Of a stretch of DNA of 64,000 nucleotides, positions 50,583 to 60,888 are shown piece after piece. Position 1 is the first letter of the stretch. Each line of letters opens with the position of its first letter. The stretch is from an uncultured Pseudohongiella sp. Its GTDB lineage: Bacteria > Pseudomonadota > Gammaproteobacteria > Pseudomonadales > Pseudohongiellaceae. The stretch covers positions 3,268,438 through 3,332,437 of the forward strand of contig OX638341.1 in the NCBI GenBank assembly GCA_951812965.1, in the 5' to 3' direction. The notes under the pieces are model-generated. The model ran no database searches. It was not told the origin of the DNA and saw nothing but the letters and a program-made list of their open reading frames with translations. The translations under genes and the position numbers were made by a program.

Positions 50583-51164
50583 TGCGGAGCGGCGAAACGC
50601 TTTGAGATCGGCCGGCGTATTGATGTTCACGAAGCTTGATGCAATTTCAGACAGGTCGGTCGAGGGAATCGCGTTGGCGTCGTGCCAGCGGAATACGGCC
50701 CGACCGCCGCCTGCATAGAATCGCGCCAGGGATTCGGCCTTTTCGCGACCGATGAGCAAGGTGAGATTTTGACGCCGTTTGCCGTCGTGCGCGACGGCGA
50801 CGCCGCGCGCCCGCGCATCTTTCGATAGGGCTTCAACGAGGTTCAGCGCAGTCCACGGCGCATCGCCGGGACAGCTCAGTATCCACTCGGCCGAACTATC
50901 TGCAATGCAGGACACCAAGCCGCCCAGCGGGCCCTGATCCGGCTCGGCATCCACAATCAGATCGCAGCCGAAACTCCGCCAGACACTTTGGTTCTGGCCT
51001 GCGCCGAGGCTAAGAACAATTCGGGATGCCTGGGGGCGCAGCCGCTCGATAACGAATTCGACGAGCGCTCGACCGCCGGCGCGAACGAGCGGTTTCTCGA
51101 TATCGCCCAAGCGCCGTCCCTGGCCGCCGCAAAGCACGACCGCAGTGACCTCTTCAGGCTTCAA
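50535..51164 (-). CDS. mobA: Molybdenum cofactor guanylyltransferase
   Basis: 209 residues. The nucleotidyl-transfer motif VVLCGGQGRRLGDIEKPLV is at the N-terminus, and GDAPW is in the middle. It attaches GMP to molybdopterin to make the bis-MGD form needed by formate dehydrogenase. It overlaps the end of fdhD by 11 bases. The last ~16 residues (SADSATPLRFAQNDNNK region) are translated from a dispersed repeat, so the original C-terminus has been replaced or extended; the enzyme core is intact. Confidence 0.9.
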   Translation of the reverse strand: MKPEEVTAVVLCGGQGRRLGDIEKPLVRAGGRALVEFVIERLRPQASRIVLSLGAGQNQSVWRSFGCDLIVDAEPDQGPLGGLVSCIADSSAEWILSCPGDAPWTALNLVEALSKDARARGVAVAHDGKRRQNLTLLIGREKAESLARFYAGGGRAVFRWHDANAIPSTDLSEIASSFVNINTPADLKAFRRSADSATPLRFAQNDNNK

Positions 51165-52032
51165 GGATGCGCTGCCCGTGACAATAGAGGTTGAAACCGC
51201 TTGATTTCAGAAAGCCGATGAGCGTTATGCCTTCCTGCTCGGCCAGTTCGATGGCAAGGCTCGACGGTGCGCCGATGGCAGCCACCACACGCACACCGGC
51301 CATGGCCGCTTTTTGAATAAGTTCAAAACTGGCGCGTCCGCTAAGGAGAATGCCGCAATCGGAAAGTCCGCCCTCGCGGAAACAGGAGCCGACGAGTTTG
51401 TCGAGCGCATTATGCCGTCCGACGTCTTCGCGGATGCGCAGGATCCTGCCGCTCGCATCAAAACTTGCCGAAGCGTGCAAACCGCCGGTGCGGGTAAATT
51501 CATCCTGTTGCGTGATGAGTTTCGCCGGCAGTTCCCGCAACTTGTCCGCGCGGATTGAAAATCCGGAATCCTCGCGCTCCGGCGCCTGGAATGAAATGGC
51601 GTCGAGCGAGGCCTTGCCGCAGACGCCGCAACTCGAACTCGTATAAAAATGCCGTTTCAGCGCTTCGATATCCACGCGCACGCTATCTTCGAGTTCCACG
51701 CGCAGGATGTTCCGCAAGCCCTTGTCCGGGCTCGGGGGCCCGCAATGTCCTATGCTTCGCACATCGTCCGCATGACGGATTATGGCCTCGCCCGCCAGAA
51801 ACCCGATCGCCAGCGCTTCGTCTTCGCCGGGCGTGCGCATGGTGATGGCGATACTCTGTTCGCTGCGCGCCTGTCCATCCATGTGCGAGAGGCGAATTTC
51901 CAGCGGTTCTTCGATGCTGACAGCATCGCCCACGCGTGTTTTACCCTTCGAGGACAGGCGGGTAATCTGGCGCTGCAGGCTTCCGGCCACCAGCGACCTG
52001 GCGGCAATCGCGTCACTCATGGCCTTGCTCAT
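51154..52032 (-). CDS. fdhD: Formate dehydrogenase accessory sulfurtransferase
   Basis: 292 residues. It contains the SSSCGVCGK motif with the two sulfur-transfer Cys residues and the AIGFLAGE and EDVGRHNALDKL stretches typical of FdhD. It passes sulfur from a cysteine desulfurase to the molybdenum cofactor so that formate dehydrogenase is active. The start overlaps the end of fdsA by four bases and the end overlaps mobA by 11, giving a compact fdsGBA-fdhD-mobA operon. Confidence 0.95.
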   Translation of the reverse strand: MSKAMSDAIAARSLVAGSLQRQITRLSSKGKTRVGDAVSIEEPLEIRLSHMDGQARSEQSIAITMRTPGEDEALAIGFLAGEAIIRHADDVRSIGHCGPPSPDKGLRNILRVELEDSVRVDIEALKRHFYTSSSCGVCGKASLDAISFQAPEREDSGFSIRADKLRELPAKLITQQDEFTRTGGLHASASFDASGRILRIREDVGRHNALDKLVGSCFREGGLSDCGILLSGRASFELIQKAAMAGVRVVAAIGAPSSLAIELAEQEGITLIGFLKSSGFNLYCHGQRILEA

Positions 52033-54854
52033 TCTTCCGGCAGGAGTTCGCGCTGCTTCCGGTTTCGATCCTGGTATACCTCCTGCCAGGCCGAAAAGTG
52101 ATTGGCGGGCCGAATTTCGACCGCCGTCACCTTGTACTCGGGGCAGTTGGTTGCCCAGTCGCTCAGGTCAGTGGTAACCACATTGGTGCCGGTGGACGGG
52201 TGATGAAAGGTTGTGTAGACAACTCCCGGGGTGACGCGTGTGGTCACTTCCGCCCGCAAGACGATTTCCCCCATGCGGCTGGAGATGGACACCCGGTCAT
52301 CTGTGCGCACGCCGCGCATTTCGGCATCGGCGGGGTGAATTTCGAGCCGATCTTCGTCCAGCCATTCGATATTGTGCGTGCGCCGAGTCTGGGTGCCGAC
52401 GTTGTATTGGGTCAATATGCGTCCGGTGGTCAGCAACAGCGGATACTTGCGGCTGGTGCGCTCATCCGTCGGCTGGTAGTCCGTGAGCATGAAGCGGCCC
52501 TTGCCACGCACGAACTGCGCCTCGTGCATGATAGGCGTGCCTTCGGGCGCCCCGTCATTGCAGGGCCATTGCACACTCCCCAGACGGTCGAGCTTGTCGA
52601 AAGTGACGCCCGCGAAGTCCGGCGTGAGGCTCGCGACCTCGTTCATGATGTCTTCGGCGGACTGGTAATGCATGGGATAACCCATGGCCGCGGAGAGGTC
52701 CTGCACCACCTGCCACTCGGGCCTGCCCGACTTTGGCTGCATTACCTTGCGAACCCGGTTGATGCGCCTTTCGGCGTTGGTGAAAGTGCCGTCCTTCTCG
52801 AGAAAGGACGTGCCGGGCAGGAAGATGTGCGCGAACTTGGCAGTCTCGTTCAGGAACAGATCCTGCACGATTACGCAGTCCATATTGCCGAGCGCCGCCT
52901 CCACGCCTTGCGTGTTGGGGTCCGATTGCGCGAGGTCCTCGCCCTGGATGAAGATGCCCTTGAAGCTGCCGCCGCGCGCGGCGTCCAACATGTTGGGAAT
53001 GCGCATGCCGGGCTCGGGCAGGAGTTCGACCTGCCAGGCGCTTTCGTACTTTTCGCGCACCGAGGCGTCTACAATCGGTTGATAGCCGGAAAGTTCATGG
53101 GGGAAGGACCCCATATCGCAGGAGCCCTGCACGTTGTTCTGACCGCGCAGCGGGCAGACGCCGACACCCTCGCGGCCGATGTTTCCGGTCGCCATGGCGA
53201 GATTGGCCATGGCCATGACCATGGTCGAGCCCTGGCTGTGTTCGGTGACGCCCAGGCCGTAGTAGATGGCGGCGTTCCTTGATGTTGCATAGAGCCGGGC
53301 GGAGTCGCGGATGTCGGCCGCGGAAACGCCGGTGATTTCCTGCACGGCTTCCGGCGCGTTTTCCGGGCGCGCCGCGAATTCGCGCCATTCCTCGAAGGAT
53401 TCCGGGTCGCAACGTTCACGCACGAAGTCTTCGTCAACCAGCCCCTCGGTCACGACCACGTGCGCGAAAGCGTTCATCATCGGCACATTGGTGCCGGGCA
53501 GCAGCGGCAGGTGCGCATCGGCCTCGATATGCGGCGAACGCACAAGATCTATGCGTCTCGGGTCCATCACGACCAAATTGGCGCCCTGTCGAAGCCTTCG
53601 CTTGAGCAACGATGCGAACACCGGATGGCCGTCGGTGGGATTGGCGCCGATGACAATGATCGTGTCCGCCTTCAGTACCGAATCGAAATGCTGGGTTCCT
53701 GCCGAGGTTCCATAAGTCTGCTTGAGACCGTAACCGGTGGGGGAATGGCAAACGCGCGCGCAGGTGTCGACGTTATTGCTGCCGAAGGCGGTTCGGACCA
53801 TCTTCTGGACGGTCCAGATTTCCTCGTTGGTGCAGCGCGCCGAAGTTACGGCTCCGATGGAGTGCAGGCCATGCTCGGCCTGGACGGCCTTGAGGCGAGA
53901 GGCAGCCTCGGATATGGCCTCTTCCCAGGAAACCTCGCGCCAGGGATCGGTGATCCGGTCGCGCACAAGGGGTTTGACAACGCGCTCCGGGTGGTTCGCA
54001 TAGCCCCAGGCGAAACGCCCCTTGACGCAGGAATGACCGTGATTGGCCTTGCCCAGCTTGTCCGGCACCATGCGCACGACCTGGTCACCCTTGAGTTCCG
54101 CGCGGAACGAGCAGCCGACGCCGCAATATGCGCAGGTGGTCCGAACGCTGCGGTCCGGCACGCCTTCGTCGATCACCGATTTCTCCATCAGCGTCGCGGT
54201 CGGACAGGCCTGCACGCAGGCGCCGCAGGAAACGCATTCGGATTCGAAAAAGTTCTCGGCGCCTGTCTCCACGACCGAACCGAAGCCGCGCCCGTCTATG
54301 GTCAAGGCGTGTGTGCCCTGCACTTCGTTGCAGGCGCGCACGCAACGCGAGCAGACAATGCATTTCGAAGGGTCGAAGCTGAAATAGGGATTTGAATCGT
54401 CGACCGCGGCGCTAAGGTGATTTTCGCCGTCATCGTAGCGGACCTCGCGCAAGCCCACGGCGCCCGCCATGTCCTGCAGTTCGCAGTCCCCATTGGCGCT
54501 GCAGGTGAGGCAGTCGAGCGGATGGTCGGAGATATAGAGTTCCATGACGCCGCGGCGAAGCTTTGCGACCTTCTCGCTCTGCGTCCGCACCTGCATGCCT
54601 TCCCGTGCGGGTTCGGTGCAGGATGCGTGAACGCCGCGCCGCCCTTCGATTTCGACCAGGCACAGGCGGCAGGAGCCGAAAGCTTCCAGGCTATCAGTCG
54701 CACAGAGCTTCGGCACGGGAATGCCGGCTTCGATGGCGGCGCGCATGATGGAAGTGCCCGCGCGCACCTCGATCGGTGAGCCATCGATGGTGACAGTTAC
54801 CTGCTCCTCTTTAGCCGAGGCAGGCGTACCGTAATCAAGATCGTCGAGTCTCAT
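52029..54854 (-). CDS. fdsA: NAD-linked formate dehydrogenase, alpha (catalytic) subunit
   Basis: About 941 residues from the ATG at 54852-54854, preceded by GAGAG; an upstream TTG is less likely. Modules: N-terminal 2Fe-2S domain (VTVTIDGSPIEVRAGTSIM; FGSCRLCLVEIEG), a 4Fe-4S pair (CIVCSRC, CVSCGACVQAC), then the Mo/W-bis-MGD domain beginning CAYCGVGCSF. The active site is Cys in CARVCHSPT, with the catalytic His next to it; the codon is a normal Cys codon, not selenocysteine. It oxidises formate to CO2 and passes electrons to FdsB/NAD+. This is the oxygen-tolerant cytoplasmic class. Confidence 0.96.
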   Translation of the reverse strand: MRLDDLDYGTPASAKEEQVTVTIDGSPIEVRAGTSIMRAAIEAGIPVPKLCATDSLEAFGSCRLCLVEIEGRRGVHASCTEPAREGMQVRTQSEKVAKLRRGVMELYISDHPLDCLTCSANGDCELQDMAGAVGLREVRYDDGENHLSAAVDDSNPYFSFDPSKCIVCSRCVRACNEVQGTHALTIDGRGFGSVVETGAENFFESECVSCGACVQACPTATLMEKSVIDEGVPDRSVRTTCAYCGVGCSFRAELKGDQVVRMVPDKLGKANHGHSCVKGRFAWGYANHPERVVKPLVRDRITDPWREVSWEEAISEAASRLKAVQAEHGLHSIGAVTSARCTNEEIWTVQKMVRTAFGSNNVDTCARVCHSPTGYGLKQTYGTSAGTQHFDSVLKADTIIVIGANPTDGHPVFASLLKRRLRQGANLVVMDPRRIDLVRSPHIEADAHLPLLPGTNVPMMNAFAHVVVTEGLVDEDFVRERCDPESFEEWREFAARPENAPEAVQEITGVSAADIRDSARLYATSRNAAIYYGLGVTEHSQGSTMVMAMANLAMATGNIGREGVGVCPLRGQNNVQGSCDMGSFPHELSGYQPIVDASVREKYESAWQVELLPEPGMRIPNMLDAARGGSFKGIFIQGEDLAQSDPNTQGVEAALGNMDCVIVQDLFLNETAKFAHIFLPGTSFLEKDGTFTNAERRINRVRKVMQPKSGRPEWQVVQDLSAAMGYPMHYQSAEDIMNEVASLTPDFAGVTFDKLDRLGSVQWPCNDGAPEGTPIMHEAQFVRGKGRFMLTDYQPTDERTSRKYPLLLTTGRILTQYNVGTQTRRTHNIEWLDEDRLEIHPADAEMRGVRTDDRVSISSRMGEIVLRAEVTTRVTPGVVYTTFHHPSTGTNVVTTDLSDWATNCPEYKVTAVEIRPANHFSAWQEVYQDRNRKQRELLPEE

Positions 54855-54864
54855 TGTCGAACTC

Positions 54865-56345
<1,481 letters not shown>

Positions 56346-56349
<4 letters not shown>

Positions 56350-56783
56350 GTTAGCAGTTCCTCCCTGGTTGCATGTACGAGTATGCGCTCGTTGACCATG
56401 GCGCACGGGCCCGAGGCGCATAGCCCAAGGCAGTAGACGCCTTCCAGGCTGACGCCGAAATCGTCGCTGGTTTCTCCGAGTTCCAGGCCGAGCGCCTTGG
56501 TCATTTCTTTCGTGAGCGCTCGCGAACCGACGGATTGGCAGGCTTCGGCCTGGCAAATGCGAATGTGTTTGCGCCCACGCGGAGCAGTGCGAAAGTCAGC
56601 GTAAAAGGAGACGATGCCGCGAACGTCCGCGAGGCTCAGGTTGAAGACGTCGGCGACGATGCGAACGTGCTCGTCCTCGATATGTCCATGGGATTCCACG
56701 ATCTTCCGCAGGGCGGTGACCGGGGCGCCCACTTGCCCAAGGCAGGCGGATGCAAGCTCGCGTATGGCATCGCTGTCTGGCAT
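56346..56783 (-). CDS. fdsG: NAD-linked formate dehydrogenase, gamma (NuoE-like) subunit
   Basis: 145 residues with a thioredoxin-like 2Fe-2S fold: the Cys pairs CQAEACQ and CLGLCASGPC bind the cluster. Partner of FdsB. It is the first gene of the fds operon; a plausible promoter must lie in the ~85 bases between it and the divergent or independent protease gene, but no hexamers stand out. Confidence 0.95.
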
Positions 56784-56868
56784 GGAACAGCACCTCTCAA
56801 AAGAGGAACGTCAAATTATAGCAAGCCGGGAACGCCCTTCATAAATCAGGAAAATGCGTTTTCGCGAC

Positions 56869-58080
56869 TTATTCCAGCGTCCAGGCGACCCGAATAGGCT
56901 CGCTGCCGTAGACCAGCAAACCCGGCTCCGCGTCGCTGCTGTAAGCGACCCAGAACTTCAGACTGACTCCTTCCAGGCTCAGGCGTATTCCGGTCAGGGC
57001 ATCGCGATAGAGATTGTAGCCATGGCGGGGGTCGTAGGTAGGCTGGCCGCGGGAGATGCCGTTTCTGCCGAGAATCACCAGTTCCTCGGCTTGTTCGAGA
57101 TAGTCGGAGGCTGTTGCGGCCGGCAATTCGCCGCCGGAATACGGATGCCATTCTCCGTCTGTGTTGCGTGCGAAAAGCTTGCCGTCTTCGGTTTCGGCGA
57201 CGACATGTAGCTGACCTGTGCGGTACCGGTGCGCCGGATCGATCAGCACAGTGGCATAGATATTGAATTCCTGCCAGGGACGCAGCACTTCCCGCGCGTT
57301 CAGACCGGCATCCGGGCTGGCATAGCCGGAAAAATGCGCTAGCGTTGCAGCGCCGTTGCTTGCGACCGCCTCGCCGAGGGCGACCGGGCAGAATTCCCGA
57401 TTGCCCGATATCACCGCGACGCCGCAGATGTCGTCCGGAGACAGCCGCTTGCGCCACCTGCCCATGCTGTGCGTGGGGCCATAGGCCATGATCGCGGCAT
57501 CGATGTAGCCGTGCCCGAGCCCGAGATTATGGCCGATTTCGTGCAAGGCTACGGAGTAGAAACTGGAGTCGTCGTACACCATCTGTTCGACGCCGCCGTC
57601 AGCGTGTTCGAACATCTCGTTGAAGAAGATATCGCCTTCTTCGATCTCCCTGACTAAGTACCCTCCGAGAGGAGTAAGTTTCGCGTTACCACTGATAAAA
57701 GTCATCGCCCAGCCGGCAGCATGTGCCATCGATTCGCCGCTGCAGTTCGTTTCGCGCCAAGTGACAGTATTGACCTGATTGCGCGAGGACGCAAAACCGG
57801 ACGAATTTCGCCTGCAGTCTTCGGAGTTTCGGGTAACGGCGCTGAGATTGAAATAAGGAAGTTCGGCGTTCCAGTGACGCACCGATTCGTGAAACAAGGG
57901 GTCCCAGGCATCGCCGTCATCGGATTCTCCCGGCACCCAGACATGCCAGGTAAGCCGGTTATCCTCCAATGGCAGGTTATCGATATTCTCGTAAAGCGGC
58001 TTGTAGGAGAACGCAGGGATGCAGCATCCGGCAAGGGCGGCTGCCGCGATAACTCTGATTGCCGGATTGATCATGTTCAT
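56869..58080 (-). CDS. Matrixin-like zinc metalloprotease, exported
   Basis: 403 residues with a hydrophobic N-terminus and Cys (AAAALAGCCIPAFS) suggesting a signal peptide or lipoprotein. The zinc motif HEIGHNLGLGHG (HExxHxxGxxH) is about residues 209-220 and the Met-turn is IMAYGP. A C-terminal domain of ~170 residues has beta-strand features. It is probably secreted or bound to the envelope; target unknown. Cys residues in the early part may form disulfides (DCRRN, NCSGE). Starts six bases after the cytochrome gene stop on the same strand. Confidence 0.82.
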   Translation of the reverse strand: MNMINPAIRVIAAAALAGCCIPAFSYKPLYENIDNLPLEDNRLTWHVWVPGESDDGDAWDPLFHESVRHWNAELPYFNLSAVTRNSEDCRRNSSGFASSRNQVNTVTWRETNCSGESMAHAAGWAMTFISGNAKLTPLGGYLVREIEEGDIFFNEMFEHADGGVEQMVYDDSSFYSVALHEIGHNLGLGHGYIDAAIMAYGPTHSMGRWRKRLSPDDICGVAVISGNREFCPVALGEAVASNGAATLAHFSGYASPDAGLNAREVLRPWQEFNIYATVLIDPAHRYRTGQLHVVAETEDGKLFARNTDGEWHPYSGGELPAATASDYLEQAEELVILGRNGISRGQPTYDPRHGYNLYRDALTGIRLSLEGVSLKFWVAYSSDAEPGLLVYGSEPIRVAWTLE

Positions 58081-58086
58081 TTTTCG

Positions 58087-58494
58087 TTAAAACGCTGGAA
58101 TCGTGAACTTGGCCAACGCGTCTTCATCGCCCGGCAATTCGGACGAGCCGGCGGGATAGTCGTTGGCGCGAAGAATGAACGCCAGAATGTCGGCATAGCT
58201 TGACGGCGGCAATCCGCCCGGCTGCTCGGGCGGCATATTCCGGCTGATAGCGCCGAACAGTTCCGACAGCGGCCGGCCGCCCCAGACAAACGCGAATCCA
58301 ATTCCGGCCAGGCTCGGTGATTGGGCCTCCCCGCTCAGGTCCGCAAGGTGGCAGGATGCGCAGCGAGCGGCGTACATTTCCGCCCCGCGCTCGGCCTGGG
58401 CTTCGCTGAATACACCCCCGGAAAGATCACCGGGCGCTTGAGCGAACACCGCTGCCGCGAAGATGGAAAATGCCGCGATAGCTGTCCTTTTCAT
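58087..58494 (-). CDS. Small periplasmic cytochrome c
   Basis: 135 residues: signal peptide (FSIFAAAVFAQ), heme-binding motif CASCH and a likely Met axial ligand in ISRNMPPEQPG, the pattern of class I c-type cytochromes such as those serving alcohol or methylamine-type dehydrogenases. The C-terminal part has the usual final helix (YADILAFILRAND). The nearest genes (protease, lipocalin-like) do not indicate a partner. Confidence 0.85.
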   Translation of the reverse strand: MKRTAIAAFSIFAAAVFAQAPGDLSGGVFSEAQAERGAEMYAARCASCHLADLSGEAQSPSLAGIGFAFVWGGRPLSELFGAISRNMPPEQPGGLPPSSYADILAFILRANDYPAGSSELPGDEDALAKFTIPAF

Positions 58495-58503
58495 ATCCCT
58501 ATT

Positions 58504-59001
58504 CTACCTTCGACGAGCTATGTTCAGTCCATGATCCGGACCCAGCGCAATCGCGCCGTCGTCCTGCCTTCGCTGTTGCGCGTTTGGAGAGTCAGTGAAT
58601 TGCCGTCCTCGGACAAAATCGAAATAGCGCGGCATCGCCTGGCCGAACATGTTGCGATTGTATGCGCCTTCCACGTGGTGAATGATCGCCTCCCGCCCAA
58701 GGTCGACGCTATAGCGGCCGTAGTAGGCAATGTATCCGGCGCTTTCGTCGCCCTCTCCCCAGCCTTCCGGCAAGACTTGCGCGGTCATCTGGCCGCCCGC
58801 GGCATAACTGATGCGCCCGCCCGAATAAGGCCGCCGCGTCGCCTGCCCGTTTTCATCGATCGAATCAAATCGGACCAGACTCCAACTCCCGATCAGCCGC
58901 TCCATGACGGCTTCTTCGGCGCCTGACTGCTGCGCACCGGCGAACGATACCGGCAACAGCGCTGCCGCCGCGACGATCAATGCGAATCCGACTCGTTGCA
59001 T
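58504..59001 (-). pseudogene. Lipocalin-like (lipocalin_5) protein, frameshifted near the C-terminus
   Basis: The frame starts at the ATG 58999-59001 with a signal peptide (FALIVAAAALLPVSFAGAQ) and shows the lipocalin-like domain (LIGSWSLVRFDSIDENGQ, GYIAYYGRYSVD, IIHHVEGAYNRNMFGQAMPRYF). After about 58615 the conserved tail (EDGNSLTLQTRN ... TTARLRWVR) continues only in another frame, ending at 58524, whereas this frame runs into unrelated residues. One inserted base near 58606-58616 would explain it. This may be a real frameshift or a sequencing error; if repaired the protein would be normal length. Confidence 0.75.
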
Positions 59002-59176
59002 GGTGCATTCCTCATGAAATCGATTTGGGAAGCCGATCATCCGCATGATACTTCAGGATTCTCGACATTTGCCTGAGGTAAGGCCACTTTTTCCATAAGG
59101 ATTAATCGCGGCCAATTCAACAGGGGCTGGAGGCTCGCACCTGACAGCATAACTACTCATCCAGCTCGGCGAGTAC

Positions 59177-60349
59177 CTAATGGTCGAGTTCCTCAAGGAA
59201 CTTCTTCAGGGGCAGGGTTTCCACTTTTCCCGCCTGGACGAAGCTGTGTTTGCCGGGGTGTACCACAAGGCGGCGTTTCGCGCCGATATCGTCGCAGCCG
59301 CGGTGGAATCCGGCGGATGGTCTTGGATTGGCTGTCGAACGTTTAATTTCGATTCCCCAGCGCTCTTCGGGACCGAACTCCAGTACGAGATCGACTTCCG
59401 CGCCGCGCTGGGTTCGATAGAAATGGGACTGTACCCAGTGGGGCGTCACGGCAAGGATGCTCTCGATCGCGAATCCTTCCCAGCTTATTCCAGCAACCGG
59501 GTGGCTAAGCGTGTCTTCCAGGGACGCGAGGTTCAGCAGACTGTGCAGGATTCCGGTATCCCGTAGATAGATTTTCGGGGATCTCACCAGACGCTTGCCG
59601 ATGTTGGCGTGCCAGGGTTGGAGACGCCGCACCAGCAACAGGTCCACCAGCAGGTCCAGGTATCTGTTGAGTGTGCGGACATCTATCGCCAGGGCCGCAG
59701 CGAACTTCGCCGCATTCATTAAACCACCCTGGCTGTGGGCCAACATGGTCCAGAAGCGGCGCAGGGTTTCTTCCGGGACTCGGGAATCGAACTGCGGAAT
59801 GTCGCGTTCCAAATAAGTGCGGACAAAGTCCCGCCTCCAATTCATGCTGGACCGATCGGACTTGGCGAGAAATGAATCGGGATAACCGCCGCGCAGCCAG
59901 AGTCGGTCCATCGCCCCGTCCGTAACGTCGGCGACTTCCAGCGGGTCGAACGGGCTCAGTTCGCGATACGCAATGCGTCCCGCGAGCGACTCGGATGTCT
60001 GCCGCAACAGGTCGATCGATGCCGAACCGAGAAACAGGAATTTTCCGGCGCCTTCGCCTTCTCTCCGATAACCGTCGATCAGGCCGCGAATCGGCTCGAA
60101 CAGCCCCGGCATGCGCTGAATCTCGTCGATGATGACGAGCTGGTTTCCGAATCGGGGAAGCAGATCGCTCGAATTTTCCAGGGCCGACCGGTCTTCGGGT
60201 TTTTCGAGGTCGAAATACGTGGAATCGCGCGAACGTCCGATTTCGAGCGCAAGCGTGGTTTTTCCTACTTGCCGCGAACCCAGCAGCGCCACGGCCGCCT
60301 GTTCCGCCAGCAACTCTTCAATTAATCGTTTAATTCTACGCTGTATCAT
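59177..60349 (-). CDS. AAA+ ATPase with DUF4143 domain
   Basis: 390 residues. Walker A LLGSRQVGKTT at about 23-33, Walker B QLVIIDEIQRMPG, and a sensor-like FLFLGSAS, followed by a helical DUF4143 C-terminal half (LERDIPQF, RYLDLLVDLLLVRRLQPWH) and an endonuclease-like end (GAEVDLVLEFGPEERWGIEIK). The last part has the E/D-rich GAEVDLVLE and IEIK features of restriction-endonuclease-type folds. Function unknown; sometimes grouped with defence genes. A palindromic operator-like site lies just before the start. Confidence 0.85.
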   Translation of the reverse strand: MIQRRIKRLIEELLAEQAAVALLGSRQVGKTTLALEIGRSRDSTYFDLEKPEDRSALENSSDLLPRFGNQLVIIDEIQRMPGLFEPIRGLIDGYRREGEGAGKFLFLGSASIDLLRQTSESLAGRIAYRELSPFDPLEVADVTDGAMDRLWLRGGYPDSFLAKSDRSSMNWRRDFVRTYLERDIPQFDSRVPEETLRRFWTMLAHSQGGLMNAAKFAAALAIDVRTLNRYLDLLVDLLLVRRLQPWHANIGKRLVRSPKIYLRDTGILHSLLNLASLEDTLSHPVAGISWEGFAIESILAVTPHWVQSHFYRTQRGAEVDLVLEFGPEERWGIEIKRSTANPRPSAGFHRGCDDIGAKRRLVVHPGKHSFVQAGKVETLPLKKFLEELDH

Positions 60350-60387
60350 GTTGCAAAAATAGCATCATGATGCAATTTTTACAACAT
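60348..60387. promoter_or_regulatory. Operator-like nested palindrome upstream of the DUF4143 ATPase
   Basis: A central perfect palindrome GCATCATGATGC (60362-60373) is flanked by complementary arms ATGTTGCAAAAAT and ATTTTTACAACAT (12 of 13 pair). It overlaps the start codon of the ATPase gene. Its position and symmetry suggest a repressor site, possibly for autoregulation. Confidence 0.6.
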
Positions 60388-60456
60388 GATGTGCGGGTTC
60401 AGATACATGTGAGACTGAATCGACGAGGCGTCGTTTATCGCAATGACGCCCCCGCA

Positions 60457-60888
60457 CTACTGGAATAGCGCGTCCAGCTCTTGCCGTCTGGCGCCGGCCA
60501 GAATATCCCGCACCGCCCGGTTGCCTTCGTGGCATTCCGATTCATAGAGAATCTGCCCCGGCGGCATCCTCTGGAAAGGTAATTCCGCTACCACGGGTTC
60601 CGTGTACGTTATTGGGTCTACAATGGTGTAGGAATAAAGCAGTTCGTTTTCTGAAACTGCGGTGATGCGTTCCGTTACTTCAAAGACTTCCGATGCGGCG
60701 ATCTGGCTGAAGCTTTGTTCCAGGCGGAAGTTTTTGGTATGGACTACCAGTGTTTCTCCTTCCCAATGACCAACCGAGTCACCCATCCACCTGCGAATCG
60801 GCAAGTCCGGGTGTTCCTTGTTCAACTTGATGATCCGCAGTTGAATCGCTTCCTCGCTGAGTAACACTACATAATCTTCGGTCTGCAC
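60457..60888 (-). pseudogene. C-terminal fragment of a conserved exported-protein family
   Basis: 143 residues. The sequence (MQTEDYVVLLSEE ... MGDSVGHWEGETLVVHTKNF ... SECHEGNRAVRDILAGARR) matches the C-terminal half of a ~300-residue exported family with the motifs RxWxGDSxGHWEGDTLVVxTxNF and YECHEGNxxMxNIL. The normal N-terminal half with its signal peptide is absent. The fragment abuts, and overlaps in another frame, the end of the histidine kinase gene. It is therefore very probably the remnant of a gene broken by the AT-rich DNA that begins here. Confidence 0.78.

Noticed and set aside
52029-54854. Selenocysteine at the formate dehydrogenase active site
   Set aside because: The catalytic position in CARVCHSPT is a standard Cys codon and the frame has no internal TGA.
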